A stretch of 55,565 bases of DNA from assembly GCF_900163865.1 (NCBI RefSeq), contig NZ_FUKU01000066.1, positions 1 to 55,565 of the forward strand, given 5' to 3'. Position 1 is the first letter of the stretch. Each line of letters starts with the position of its first letter. The position numbers were made by a program, and so were the translations under genes. The notes under the pieces are model-generated. The model made no database searches. It had not been told where the DNA came from and worked only from the letters and a program-made list of their open reading frames with translations. This DNA comes from Sphingobacterium sp. JB170. Lineage in GTDB: Bacteria > Bacteroidota > Bacteroidia > Sphingobacteriales > Sphingobacteriaceae. Positions 17,377 through 26,011 of the stretch are shown here, one piece after another.

Positions 17377-17715
17377 ATGAGTAAACTAGAAGAAAAAGTC
17401 GCTGCATATGTTGCAGAAGCAAAAAAACTGAACCTCACGCTTGACGAAAAGCTAATAGCAGCCGTTGCAAAAGGTCTAGGACCATCGATCTATAATGCCG
17501 ATGCCGAAACTGTCGCTGGTTCAGACAAAGCAGAGCTTGATCGTCTAAAAAATAATTTTTTAGTTAAAAAATTAGGTTTAAAAGATGGTCCTGAACTTGA
17601 CAAAGCAATCGGAGAAGTTATTGAACAAGTAGGAAAGTCTAATCGCAATAAATATCGCGCGATAATCTATGCACTCTTAGTGAAAAAATTCAAGAAAGAA
17701 AGCGTATACGCCTAA
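17377..17715 (+). CDS. DUF2853 family protein
   Basis: A 112-residue protein matching the small DUF2853 family, whose function is unknown. Seen: an all-helical, lysine-rich sequence starting MSKLEEKVAAYVAEAKKLN, with a conserved central block DAETVAGSDKAELDRLKNNFL and a C-terminal KYRAIIYALLVKKFKK. There is no cysteine, signal peptide or membrane segment, so it is cytosolic. It stands alone between the dcp gene and a strong bidirectional terminator. A TAACTTTA sequence about 35 bp before the ATG may be its -7 box. Confidence 0.85.
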   Translation: MSKLEEKVAAYVAEAKKLNLTLDEKLIAAVAKGLGPSIYNADAETVAGSDKAELDRLKNNFLVKKLGLKDGPELDKAIGEVIEQVGKSNRNKYRAIIYALLVKKFKKESVYA

Positions 17716-17807
17716 TTGACATACTCCCCCCCAGCCAAAGCACAAATCCATGCAAGGCCGTTTAAGGATAGGGAATTTGAAAAATTATCTTTTCAATGGA
17801 GTCGAAT

Positions 17808-17853
17808 AAAAAAATGGTCAAGTATGAGTCGCTCTCAACTTGACCATTTTTTT
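17808..17853. terminator. Strong bidirectional terminator
   Basis: AAAAAAATGGTCAAGT (17808-17823) is matched perfectly by ACTTGACCATTTTTTT (17838-17853), a 16-bp stem with a 14-nt loop and a T tract on each strand. It serves the converging DUF2853 and TPR genes. Confidence 0.85.
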
Positions 17854-17994
17854 GATATGTTCGGCCCTCCCAATCGGGGTACGAACCAAACAAGCTCTCT
17901 CCAAAAGTCAGAAATTATTATAATGAGGCCCCACAATAAAAATTGCAAGGTTAATCGCATATAATTAAATATCTCTAAGGATTTCCCCTAGCGA

Positions 17995-18666
17995 TTACTT
18001 AAGGTTATCACGATATACTTTTGCCTTTTTGACTTCCGTCTGAATGTCTTTCCGCGACGCATCAAACGTTAACACCTTTTCGTAATCTGACACTGCTTTA
18101 TTATACGCGTCAGTAGCCTGTGTTTTATCATAATTGTCCGTACCACTTGTTCCTAATAAGATACCTAAATCACGATAAGCAATCGCTCGGTTTTGATACA
18201 ACTTCGCATCGTTTGCAGTAATGGAAATCGCTTTGCTAAAATCTTCAATCGCCTTTTTTAACAATTGTTCTTTCGCAGAATTACCTAACTTCCCCCCTGG
18301 GGTTACCGCTAAATTATTACTTGCTTTCGCTTTGTAATAATACGCGGAAGTATGATTAGGGTCCAACGCAATTACCTTTTTAAAGGTTTCAATTGCATTG
18401 GTATAAGCACCATTATGGAATTGTGAATACCCTAGTAAATAATACACATCCGGATCGTTCTCTTCCGCAGGCAATGCTTTTTTTAGATGGGCTGCCGCCG
18501 CCTTAAAATCACCGTCTAACAAGGCTTTTTGACCCAGACGGACGTTTGGGTTACTATGCTGCTCCTGTTCTTGCGCTTGTACGCTCAAAGTCAACAAAGC
18601 TAAGGATGCAGATGCTAAACCCAATTTCATCAATTTCCACGGGTTATTCAAAGTTCTACGTTTCAT
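17995..18666 (-). CDS. Secreted TPR-repeat protein
   Basis: A 223-residue periplasmic protein of tetratricopeptide repeats that should act as a protein-protein scaffold. Seen: a signal peptide MKRRTLNNPWKLMKLGLASASLALLTLSVQAQ with an alanine cut site, then about four TPR units. Two are canonical (VRLGQKALLDGDFKAAAAHL and VYYLLGYSQFHNGAYTNAIETFKKVIALDP) and later ones carry insertions (AIEDFSKAI; AVSDYEKVLTFD). I chose the ATG six codons inside the longest frame because it gives a cleaner signal peptide. It is divergent from lon. No partner is evident and no function beyond scaffolding can be claimed. Confidence 0.82.
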   Translation of the reverse strand: MKRRTLNNPWKLMKLGLASASLALLTLSVQAQEQEQHSNPNVRLGQKALLDGDFKAAAAHLKKALPAEENDPDVYYLLGYSQFHNGAYTNAIETFKKVIALDPNHTSAYYYKAKASNNLAVTPGGKLGNSAKEQLLKKAIEDFSKAISITANDAKLYQNRAIAYRDLGILLGTSGTDNYDKTQATDAYNKAVSDYEKVLTFDASRKDIQTEVKKAKVYRDNLK

Positions 18667-18962
18667 ATATACTAATTTATTCATTCTAAATAATTAACTA
18701 ACTCGCATTATTACTGTTGGATATAAATCTCCATCAAATAGTTTAACGATACAATCGCAAGTTTTAAACATTTCCACATTTAAGGGGTAAACCCGCCAAA
18801 TTTACACACCGAAAAAAACGAACAAGTACGATAATAACTTTATTAACACAAATAGTACCAATTTTCAAAGTTGGCACCGCTCTTGCAATTATAGCGTTAA
18901 TTATTTATTAATAGGAAAACAAACTCAAAATCTGACATTTTGTCGGATCAGAATATATATAC
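18667..18962. promoter_or_regulatory. Divergent TPR/lon promoter region
   Basis: About 296 bp without a gene. It contains the -24/-12 element at 18871-18888 facing lon and, between it and the lon ATG, an imperfect inverted repeat (TCTGACA and TGTCGGATCAGA) near 18932-18952. No clear minus-strand promoter for the TPR gene was recognised. Confidence 0.5.
18871..18888 (+). promoter_or_regulatory. Sigma-54 (RpoN) -24/-12 promoter of lon
   Basis: TTGGCACCGCTCTTGCAA matches the RpoN consensus TGGCACG-N4-TTGCW except for one base. The invariant GG (18873-18874) and GC (18885-18886) are exactly 10 bp apart. The predicted start near 18898 would leave a leader of about 65 nt before the lon ATG at 18963. 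An enhancer-binding protein site was not identified. Confidence 0.7.
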
Positions 18963-21425
18963 ATGAATAAAAACGACACATTCGACATAAATCAGGTCCT
19001 CTCTGTCATCAATGAAGAAACGGAATTTTTTCCATTACTAAGTTCACAAGACGAGGAAGAAATGAGCAAAGCGGATATCCCTGAGGTGCTACCTATCTTA
19101 CCGCTTCGCAACACTGTTCTATTTCCAGGAGTGGTAATTCCAATTACTGTTGGCAGAGACAAGTCTATTAAATTAATTAGAGAGGCGTATAAAAACGATC
19201 GTACCATTGGTGTAGTTTCACAAAAGGATATGACTATTGAAGAGCCTTCAGAGGACCAGCTTCATCAGGTCGGGACAGTTGCGAATATTATTAAGATATT
19301 GCAAATGCCAGACGGCAATACAACAGTCATCATCCAAGGAAAACAACGATTCAAAATAACGTCGATGGTTTCCACCGAGCCGTATTTAAAAGCGAGGGTA
19401 GAGCGGATCCCGGAGGATAAACCAAAAGTTTCCAACCGTGAATTTAAAGCCTTAATTGCTTCGATTAAAGAGTTGGCATTGCAGATCATTCAGCTCTCCC
19501 CAAATTTACCTAGTGAGGCCGGACTCGCGATTAAAAATATCGAAAGTCATACCTTTCTAGTGAACTTCATTTCTTCCAACATGAGCTTGGAAACAGATCA
19601 AAAGCAAATTTTACTAGAAACCAAAGACTTCGTAAAAAGAGCAAAAATATTACTCGAACATCTTACGACCGAGATCCAGCTTCTTGAGTTAAAAAATCAA
19701 ATACAAAACAAAGTTCGTGTCGACTTAGACAAACAACAACGGGATTATTTTTTAAACCAACAATTAAAAACAATTCAGGAAGAACTGGGCGGAACGAGTC
19801 CTGACCTCGAGCTCCAAGAGTTAGATAAAAGGTCGCGGTCAAAAAAATGGCCGGTTGATGTAAAGAAACATTTTGACAAAGAATTAGAAAAGCTTGCCCG
19901 AATCAATCCAGCCGCCGCCGACTACTCCGTACAGATCAATTATCTTGAGTTGCTGCTTGATTTACCATGGGGAGAGTTCACAAAAGATAATTTCGATTTA
20001 AACCGGGCAACCAAAATACTTGACAAAGATCATTACGGACTTGATAAGGTTAAGCAACGTATAATAGAGTACTTGGCGGTACTTAAGCTCAAGAATGATA
20101 TGAACGCGCCAATACTTTGTTTAGTCGGTCCTCCGGGAGTCGGTAAAACGTCGTTAGGTAAGTCAATCGCGAGAGCGTTGGGAAGAAAATATACTCGTAT
20201 GGCATTGGGCGGTATTCGAGATGAAGCCGAAATTCGTGGACACCGTAAAACATATATTGGAGCCATGCCGGGTCGGATTATACAATCCCTAAAAAAGGCG
20301 GGTGCATCCAACCCTGTATTTGTACTCGATGAGATCGATAAACTAGGCTCCGATTTTAAAGGAGACCCTTCGTCTGCCCTACTGGAGGTCTTAGATCCCG
20401 AACAAAACACGAATTTCTACGATCATTATGTAGAAATGGAGTATGATTTATCCAAAGTTATGTTTATCGCTACGGCAAATTCATTAAATGGGATCCAGCC
20501 CGCATTACTGGACAGAATGGAGATCATTGAAGTGAACGGCTATACTATTGAAGAAAAAATAGAAATCGCAAAGAAACACCTGTTGCCCAAACAACTCGAG
20601 GTTCATGGGTTGACTAAAAAATCGGCGACATTAAATAATAAAATTCTCGAGAAAATCATTGAAGAATACACACGAGAATCCGGTGTCAGGGGGCTCGAAA
20701 AAAAAATTGGTTCGATCATACGTGGCGTAGCGACTCGAATTGTGATGGAAAAAGAGTACAACACTCGAATTGACGTCAGCTTAGCGGAAGAAATATTAGG
20801 TGCACCAATATTTGATAAAGATCTTTATGAAGATAACGAAGTCGCCGGTGTTGTAACGGGACTTGCGTGGACTTCAGTGGGCGGTGACATCTTATTTATA
20901 GAGTCTAGCTTAAGCCCCGGGAAAGGAAAACTGAGCCTGACTGGTAATCTGGGGGCTGTCATGAAAGAGTCTGCTGCCATTGCCATGGCCTATCTCCGTT
21001 CCCATGCGGATTTATTTGGAATTGATTACAAAGTGTTTGATAAATGGGATGTCAATATCCATGTGCCTGCCGGCGCGACGCCGAAAGATGGCCCTTCTGC
21101 GGGAATAACGATGCTCACGGCATTGACGTCGCTGTTTACACAAAGGAAAGTAAAAGACAAACTAGCCATGACAGGAGAGATAACGTTACGCGGACGAGTC
21201 CTCCCAGTTGGCGGCATCAAAGAGAAAATACTCGCCGCCAAACGTGCTAATATCAAAGAAATAATTCTTTGTAAAGCAAATGAGAAAGATATTTTAGAAA
21301 TTAAAGAAGATTATATTAAAGATCTAAAATTTCATTATGTCACACACATGGCCGATGTGATTAATCTCGCATTACTCGACCAAAAAGTAAAAAATGCAAA
21401 AGATCTTAACTACACCGTTAGTTAA
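18963..21425 (+). CDS. lon: ATP-dependent Lon protease
   Basis: Cytosolic AAA+ serine protease that degrades misfolded and regulatory proteins, 820 residues. Seen: a LAN substrate-binding domain at about 40-240 (starting EVLPILPLRNTVLFPGVVIPI), a helical region, the AAA+ module with Walker A GPPGVGKT at 389-396 and Walker B VFVLDEIDKL about 65 residues later, and a C-terminal protease domain with catalytic Ser712 in KDGPSAGIT and Lys755 in the IKEKILAAKRA segment. All domains are intact. It carries an N-terminal acidic extension of about 35 residues relative to E. coli Lon. It is monocistronic, with a terminator directly after it and a sigma-54-type promoter before it, so its expression probably depends on an RpoN activator. 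Confidence 0.96.
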   Translation: MNKNDTFDINQVLSVINEETEFFPLLSSQDEEEMSKADIPEVLPILPLRNTVLFPGVVIPITVGRDKSIKLIREAYKNDRTIGVVSQKDMTIEEPSEDQLHQVGTVANIIKILQMPDGNTTVIIQGKQRFKITSMVSTEPYLKARVERIPEDKPKVSNREFKALIASIKELALQIIQLSPNLPSEAGLAIKNIESHTFLVNFISSNMSLETDQKQILLETKDFVKRAKILLEHLTTEIQLLELKNQIQNKVRVDLDKQQRDYFLNQQLKTIQEELGGTSPDLELQELDKRSRSKKWPVDVKKHFDKELEKLARINPAAADYSVQINYLELLLDLPWGEFTKDNFDLNRATKILDKDHYGLDKVKQRIIEYLAVLKLKNDMNAPILCLVGPPGVGKTSLGKSIARALGRKYTRMALGGIRDEAEIRGHRKTYIGAMPGRIIQSLKKAGASNPVFVLDEIDKLGSDFKGDPSSALLEVLDPEQNTNFYDHYVEMEYDLSKVMFIATANSLNGIQPALLDRMEIIEVNGYTIEEKIEIAKKHLLPKQLEVHGLTKKSATLNNKILEKIIEEYTRESGVRGLEKKIGSIIRGVATRIVMEKEYNTRIDVSLAEEILGAPIFDKDLYEDNEVAGVVTGLAWTSVGGDILFIESSLSPGKGKLSLTGNLGAVMKESAAIAMAYLRSHADLFGIDYKVFDKWDVNIHVPAGATPKDGPSAGITMLTALTSLFTQRKVKDKLAMTGEITLRGRVLPVGGIKEKILAAKRANIKEIILCKANEKDILEIKEDYIKDLKFHYVTHMADVINLALLDQKVKNAKDLNYTVS

Positions 21426-21430
21426 TTATA

Positions 21431-21457
21431 ACGGAGGGGTAATTCCCTCCGTTTTTT
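21431..21457 (+). terminator. Rho-independent terminator of lon
   Basis: ACGGAGGG pairs with CCCTCCGT over a GTAATT loop, followed by a T tract. It begins five bases after the stop codon. Confidence 0.88.
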
Positions 21458-21586
21458 ATCGACTTCACCAGCAATTCGACTTTTATAGATTACCCATCTC
21501 ACGCTATCGCCTCCCCCTTTTTGAACTGAAACGCCTACAAATGCTAAAATCCCTTTAATAATTCTGGCACATCTTCGTATAATATG

Positions 21587-21594
21587 TATTTTTG
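21587..21594 (+). promoter_or_regulatory. TAnnTTTG box directly before rnhA
   Basis: TATTTTTG ends five bases before the ATG at 21600, so the transcript should start at about the first base of the coding region. Confidence 0.5.
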
Positions 21595-21599
21595 ACCCA

Positions 21600-22097
21600 A
21601 TGATTGAACTATATACAGACGGTGCTTCGAGCGGGAACCCTGGTCCGGGTGGCTATGGCACAATTTTAAGAACATTATATAAAGGAGATAACCCCGAATT
21701 TCAAGGCAAATTGATCGAAAAGGAGTTCTCCGGAGGATTTCGTAAAACGACCAACAATCGCATGGAGCTTCTTGCAGTTATTATTGGGTTGGAAGCTTTA
21801 AAAAATCTTAATCAGCAAATCACTATTTTCTCGGACTCTAAATATGTCATCGATGCGATTGACAAAAAATGGGTGTTTGGTTGGATAAAAAAAGGGTTTC
21901 ACGGTAAAAAAAACAAAGATCTATGGATACGTCTTATCAGTGTTTATAGTCGTCACCAGGTGAAGCTCGTTTGGGTCAAAGGTCATGCTGGTCATCCGTT
22001 GAACGAACGTTGCGATCAGCTCGCGGTTAAAGCATCCAAAGATAAGGCAAACTGGAAAATTGATTCGGTGTTTGAGCTCGACAGCCAAAAAGCCTAA
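21600..22097 (+). CDS. rnhA: Ribonuclease HI
   Basis: Cleaves the RNA strand of RNA-DNA hybrids (Okazaki primers, R-loops), cytosolic, 165 residues. Seen: the full catalytic set, namely Asp7 in YTDGASSGNPGPGG, Glu56 in NNRMELLAV, Asp79 in FSDSKYVIDAI and Asp139 in NERCDQLA, with the flexible-loop His129 in KGHAGHP. The basic handle region (KKWVFGWIKKGFHGKKNKDLW) is present as in E. coli RNase HI. It lies alone between lon and a converging minus-strand gene. The promoter box five bases before the ATG suggests a leaderless mRNA. Confidence 0.95.
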   Translation: MIELYTDGASSGNPGPGGYGTILRTLYKGDNPEFQGKLIEKEFSGGFRKTTNNRMELLAVIIGLEALKNLNQQITIFSDSKYVIDAIDKKWVFGWIKKGFHGKKNKDLWIRLISVYSRHQVKLVWVKGHAGHPLNERCDQLAVKASKDKANWKIDSVFELDSQKA

Positions 22098-22176
22098 CAT
22101 GCACGGCCACGTCGAAAGATTGGGTAGTAAACATTGCATTTCACTACCCAATACCATCTCATTTTTTATTGATAAT

Positions 22177-22557
22177 TTATTTCTTGTCTTGCCCGGTACG
22201 GCGAAGAATCGATACCGCACTATATTTCGCGGTATCGTAATGTGGTGGGTCAATCGCTAAACTTGTCGGAAAGGGTTTCGATTTATCGAAAAAATAAATC
22301 TTTGTCACACTTCCATAATCGTTCACGGGAAACAGTTCGGCACAAGCATCGTATTTCGCATTAGCCATATCCCCAACGGTCACTGCATATATACGAACAA
22401 TCCCTCCCTTATTCTGTTCATTACGAACAAATGCGACCTCACTAAAATCCCCGGGTAAATCTTCGACACTCGGCTGATTGAATGCGTCCCATACTCCATA
22501 GCCTAATATGATAATCAATCCGATCGCAATCCACCAAATTCTTTTACTTTTTTGCAT
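22177..22557 (-). CDS. Small membrane-anchored protein of unknown function
   Basis: A 126-residue protein that I do not recognise. Seen: an uncleaved N-terminal membrane anchor (residues 7-25, IWWIAIGLIIILGYGVWDAF) followed by a roughly 100-residue soluble domain, probably periplasmic. This contains VAFVRNEQNKGGIVRIYAVTV and a single cysteine in YDACAELFPVNDYG, and ends in RRTGQDKK. Its ATG shares one base with the stop codon of the upstream DJ-1/PfpI gene (TAATG), so the two are translationally coupled. This arrangement suggests a shared stress or redox role with that gene and the FMN reductase before it, but there is no direct evidence. Confidence 0.7.
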   Translation of the reverse strand: MQKSKRIWWIAIGLIIILGYGVWDAFNQPSVEDLPGDFSEVAFVRNEQNKGGIVRIYAVTVGDMANAKYDACAELFPVNDYGSVTKIYFFDKSKPFPTSLAIDPPHYDTAKYSAVSILRRTGQDKK

Positions 22558-23135
22558 TATACTGTAATAGTTATTCCGAGTAATTTATAAAATTCCTTTA
22601 ATATTGCTTGATGACCGGGCCATGCTGGAGAAGTCACAAGATTTCCATCTACGACCGCCTGATCGGCTGGTATATTTTTCCAGATTCCACCCGCCAGTTC
22701 GATATCTGGTCCTACCGCTACATAGGCCGTCAATGTCCGGCCACTCAGCACGCGCGCTGTGGTAAGCACCTGAATACCGTGACATATTGCAGCCACAGGT
22801 TTATCGGCCTTAAAAAAATGCTGGGTATATGCGATAACTTTATCATTTAAGCGAATATACTCTGCAGAACGCCCCCCCGCAATATACAGTCCGTCATAAT
22901 CCTCCGGGTTTACCGCGTCAAAATCATAATTTATAACGAAATTATGACCCCGAAGTTCTTTATAGGTCTGATCTCCAGTAAAATCATGAACTGCCGTTGG
23001 GACAACGTCTCCTTTTTTTCTATCTGGGGCAATTGCGTGAACTTCAATCCCCACAGAACCCATTGCCTGAAACGGAACCATAGCTTCGTAATCTTCGACA
23101 TAGTCGCCAACTATCAATAATACTTTCTTTGCCAT
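22557..23135 (-). CDS. DJ-1/PfpI-family glutamine amidotransferase-like protein
   Basis: A 192-residue cytosolic protein of the DJ-1/ThiJ/PfpI superfamily, which includes chaperone, glyoxalase/deglycase-like and peptidase-like members. Seen: the Rossmann-like start KKVLLIVGDYVEDYEAMVPFQ, an acidic residue in the YVEDYE nucleophile-partner position, the YIAGGR loop, and the nucleophile-elbow cysteine Cys118 in PVAAICHGIQVL followed by His. These are the family's active-site features. I start at the second Met (MAKK), two codons into the longest frame. It lies 17 bp after the FMN-reductase gene and overlaps the next gene by one base. The true substrate is not readable. Confidence 0.88.
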   Translation of the reverse strand: MAKKVLLIVGDYVEDYEAMVPFQAMGSVGIEVHAIAPDRKKGDVVPTAVHDFTGDQTYKELRGHNFVINYDFDAVNPEDYDGLYIAGGRSAEYIRLNDKVIAYTQHFFKADKPVAAICHGIQVLTTARVLSGRTLTAYVAVGPDIELAGGIWKNIPADQAVVDGNLVTSPAWPGHQAILKEFYKLLGITITV

Positions 23136-23158
23136 ATGCATGTGTTTTTTAAAACTAA

Positions 23159-23719
23159 CTAATTCTTATTTAACGCGCCTTTTAAAAGCCTTTTCGTCTT
23201 ACGTACTTTAGCCTCCAGCTGTGCGCGGTGTATGATCGATATGACCCCTTTTCCTGATTCAAAATTCTGATGAAATTCGGGAAGACTAAATGTTTCCAAA
23301 ATATCAGCTCCATCCAGCGGTAAACGAGCATTGACAATATCTAATACACTTTGCCCACCTCGCTTTCCGGGGCTCGTTGCCATGATAAAAAGGGGTTTGC
23401 CGTTAAATATTTTGCGGTTCGGGATCCGCGAAATCCAATCGTTGATGTTTTTATACGCGGCATTCAGGTTACCGTTGTTTTCCGCAAAAGAGATCAAAAT
23501 AAAATCCGCGTGATCGAGCTTAGCCGCAAAATCGGTAATACGTTCAGGAATTCCCCCCGTTTTCTCTCTATCGACTGAATATATCGGCACCTCATAGTCA
23601 TTTAAGTCAAGGATTTCCACCGTGTCCTCGAGCTCTTTGTAGTATTTACTAACCGAGATAACTAATTTTTTATTAATGGATTCTGAACTATTGCTCGCTG
23701 CGAATGCTACTATTTTCAT
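23159..23719 (-). CDS. NADPH-dependent FMN reductase-like flavoprotein
   Basis: A 186-residue cytosolic flavodoxin-fold oxidoreductase of the NADPH-dependent FMN reductase (azoreductase/quinone reductase-like) family. Seen: a start MKIVAFAASNSSESINKKL with the phosphate-binding loop, the central ADFILISFAENNGNLNAAYKNINDWISR block, which occupies the position of the family's P-E-Y/N flavin-contact motif, and the NGKPLFIMATSPGKRGGQSVL segment. The C terminus is basic. It is the first gene of a probable operon with the DJ-1/PfpI gene (17 bp) and the small membrane protein. Its electron acceptor is unknown. Confidence 0.86.
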   Translation of the reverse strand: MKIVAFAASNSSESINKKLVISVSKYYKELEDTVEILDLNDYEVPIYSVDREKTGGIPERITDFAAKLDHADFILISFAENNGNLNAAYKNINDWISRIPNRKIFNGKPLFIMATSPGKRGGQSVLDIVNARLPLDGADILETFSLPEFHQNFESGKGVISIIHRAQLEAKVRKTKRLLKGALNKN

Positions 23720-23761
23720 ATACTAAAATTAACAAAAATATTTCTACTTATTTATTCAAAT

Positions 23762-23789
23762 AAAAAAAGCGCCCAGGAAATCTGGGCGC
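23762..23789 (-). terminator. Rho-independent terminator of glnN
   Basis: On the minus strand GCGCCCAG pairs with CTGGGCGC over a 5-nt loop and is followed by seven T. It lies about 30 bp after the glnN stop and before the next minus-strand gene. Confidence 0.88.
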
Positions 23790-23821
23790 CGCACTTATTA
23801 TCGGATGGTTAGTAGTAAATA

Positions 23822-26011
23822 CTATCTTAAAAATAAAAGTTCACGCAATTTTGGTAGAGGCCATTTCTTATCGTCTACAATCTTTTCTAATTTGTTAACG
23901 TGGTAACGAATATCATCAAAGTAAGGTTTAACGACCTCATCGTATGAAATTGCCTTCTCACGAACATCTTCAATTACATTAGCAGTTTTACGTGCTTGAC
24001 GCATGGCTTCAACCTGTTCTAATATTAAATTAGTATGTTTAGAAATACGTTCAACGAGATTCAACTGCGAGCTATATGCAGCTCCATCTAACCCCATCTC
24101 TTTAAGACCTTTAACATTCTCAATTAATTGATTCTGATATTGAAAACAAGCCGGAGCGATCTGACTGGTCACCACGTCTTCAATCACACGTGCTTCGATC
24201 TGAATCTTCTTATAAAAGTTTTCCAGAAGTATTTCGTGTCGTGCTTCGGATTCCCGTCTCGAATACACACCTAATTTTTCAAAAAGCGCTAAGCTTCCCT
24301 CCTTCACGTACACATCCAAAGCTTTCGGTGTAGTCTTGTTATTTGCCAGTCCACGAGCCTCTGCTTCGACGGCCCACTCATCACTATATCCGTTACCTTC
24401 GAAACGAATCGCTTTCGAATCTTTGATGTATTTACGTACGACGTTTAATAAAGCGAGGTCTTTTTTAGTGCCTTTTTTTATCTGCTTATCCACCTCTGTT
24501 TTAAATTCGATCAATTGTGCTGCAACGATGGCGTTTAAAACGGTCATCGGTGATGCGGAGTTCGCCGAAGAGCCGACGGCACGGAATTCAAATTTATTCC
24601 CAGTAAACGCAAACGGAGACGTACGATTTCGATCGGTATTATCCATCTTTAATTGAGGAATCTTAGGGATACCATGCCACAAATTAGCTTCATTTTTAAC
24701 TTTCTTTGCTACGCGTGCGGATTCAACTTCTTCTAAGATTTCGTCTAATTGTGATCCCAAGAAAATAGAAATAATCGCTGGAGGAGCTTCATTCGCACCT
24801 AAACGATGATCATTACTATGGCTAGCGATTGAAGCACGCAGCAATTCAGCATTGTCAAATACCGCTTTAATCGTATTTACAAAGAAGGTTAAGAACATTA
24901 GGTTATTCTTCGGCGTCTTGCCTGGTGATAGAAGGTTAACACCTGTATTGGTAATAAGCGACCAGTTGTTATGTTTTCCAGAGCCGTTTACTCCACTATA
25001 GGGTTTCTCATGCAAAAGGACTTTGAAGTTGTGACGAACAGCTACCTGCTCCATCACATTCATCAAAAGTTGATTGTGATCGATAGCGAGATTGATTTCT
25101 TCAAACATCGGCGCACATTCAAATTGGGATGGTGCTACCTCATTATGTCTTGTTTTTAACGGAATTCCTAATTTTAAGGATTCATTTTCAAGATCCACCA
25201 TATAGGCGAGAACACGTTCCGGTATAGCTCCGAAATAATGATCTTCTAACTGTTGTCCTTTTGCCGAAATATGACCAAACAAAGTCCGTCCTGTCATTTG
25301 AAGATCTGGACGTGCATTAAAGAGCGATAAGTCTACTAAAAAATATTCCTGCTCAATTCCTAATGATGCTGTTACTTTGGACACTGATCGGTCAAAATAT
25401 TGAACAACATCGATAGCAGCTTTGTCAATGGCTGCTGTCGCTTTTAGTAAAGGTGTCTTATAGTCAAGTGACTCCCCTGTGTAGGACACGAAGACGGTCG
25501 GAATACACAATGTTTTTCCGGCAACTGTTTCAAAAATAAATGCTGGAGATGATGGATCCCAAGCAGTGTATCCACGCGCTTCAAAAGTGTTACGAATCCC
25601 GCCGTTAGGAAAAGATGACGCATCAGGCTCTTGTTGTGCTAATGAGTCACCAGTGAATTTTTCAATAGCATTTCCATTCCCGTCTGGCTCGAAGAATGCA
25701 TCGTGCTTCTCTGCTGTAGTACCGGTAAGTGGTTGGAACCAGTGAGTGTAATGTGAGGCTCCGTTTTCCAGGGCCCAAACTTTCATCGCTTGCGCAATAT
25801 GATCTGCAATATCTCGGGAGATCTGCGAACCACTCTCAATTAACTGAAGAAGTTCCTTGTATGTGTTTTTGGAGAGATAATCGTTCATTTTTGCGATAGT
25901 AAACACATTTTTACTATAGATACTAGTCGCTTTTAATGATTCAACTTTCCCAACATAATCTAGAGATCGTGAAACTGCAGCCTCTGCTGCTTTAAATCGA
26001 AGACTTGACAT
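23822..26011 (-). CDS. glnN: Glutamine synthetase type III
   Basis: ATP-dependent synthesis of glutamine from glutamate and ammonia, a cytosolic enzyme of 729 residues, the size of the GSIII class found in Bacteroidetes and cyanobacteria. Seen: an N-terminal GSIII-specific domain, the PTVFVSYTGESLDYKTPLL segment, the catalytic SLGIEQEYFLVD metal-ligand block, the RHNEVAPSQFECAP block, the NHYGSG-like ATP/metal segment GVNGSGKHNNWSL, and the FRAVGSSANSASPMTVLNAIVAAQ block near residue 480. The C-terminal GSIII extension with KNTTPKAL-type sequence is present. It is monocistronic with a strong terminator. No NtrC or sigma-54 promoter element was recognised upstream. Confidence 0.96.
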   Translation of the reverse strand: MSSLRFKAAEAAVSRSLDYVGKVESLKATSIYSKNVFTIAKMNDYLSKNTYKELLQLIESGSQISRDIADHIAQAMKVWALENGASHYTHWFQPLTGTTAEKHDAFFEPDGNGNAIEKFTGDSLAQQEPDASSFPNGGIRNTFEARGYTAWDPSSPAFIFETVAGKTLCIPTVFVSYTGESLDYKTPLLKATAAIDKAAIDVVQYFDRSVSKVTASLGIEQEYFLVDLSLFNARPDLQMTGRTLFGHISAKGQQLEDHYFGAIPERVLAYMVDLENESLKLGIPLKTRHNEVAPSQFECAPMFEEINLAIDHNQLLMNVMEQVAVRHNFKVLLHEKPYSGVNGSGKHNNWSLITNTGVNLLSPGKTPKNNLMFLTFFVNTIKAVFDNAELLRASIASHSNDHRLGANEAPPAIISIFLGSQLDEILEEVESARVAKKVKNEANLWHGIPKIPQLKMDNTDRNRTSPFAFTGNKFEFRAVGSSANSASPMTVLNAIVAAQLIEFKTEVDKQIKKGTKKDLALLNVVRKYIKDSKAIRFEGNGYSDEWAVEAEARGLANNKTTPKALDVYVKEGSLALFEKLGVYSRRESEARHEILLENFYKKIQIEARVIEDVVTSQIAPACFQYQNQLIENVKGLKEMGLDGAAYSSQLNLVERISKHTNLILEQVEAMRQARKTANVIEDVREKAISYDEVVKPYFDDIRYHVNKLEKIVDDKKWPLPKLRELLFLR

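Noticed and set aside
17716..17964. Plus-strand frame of 82 codons after the DUF2853 gene
   Set aside because: It starts with TTG and reads straight through the strong bidirectional terminator at 17808-17853, so it is not a gene.
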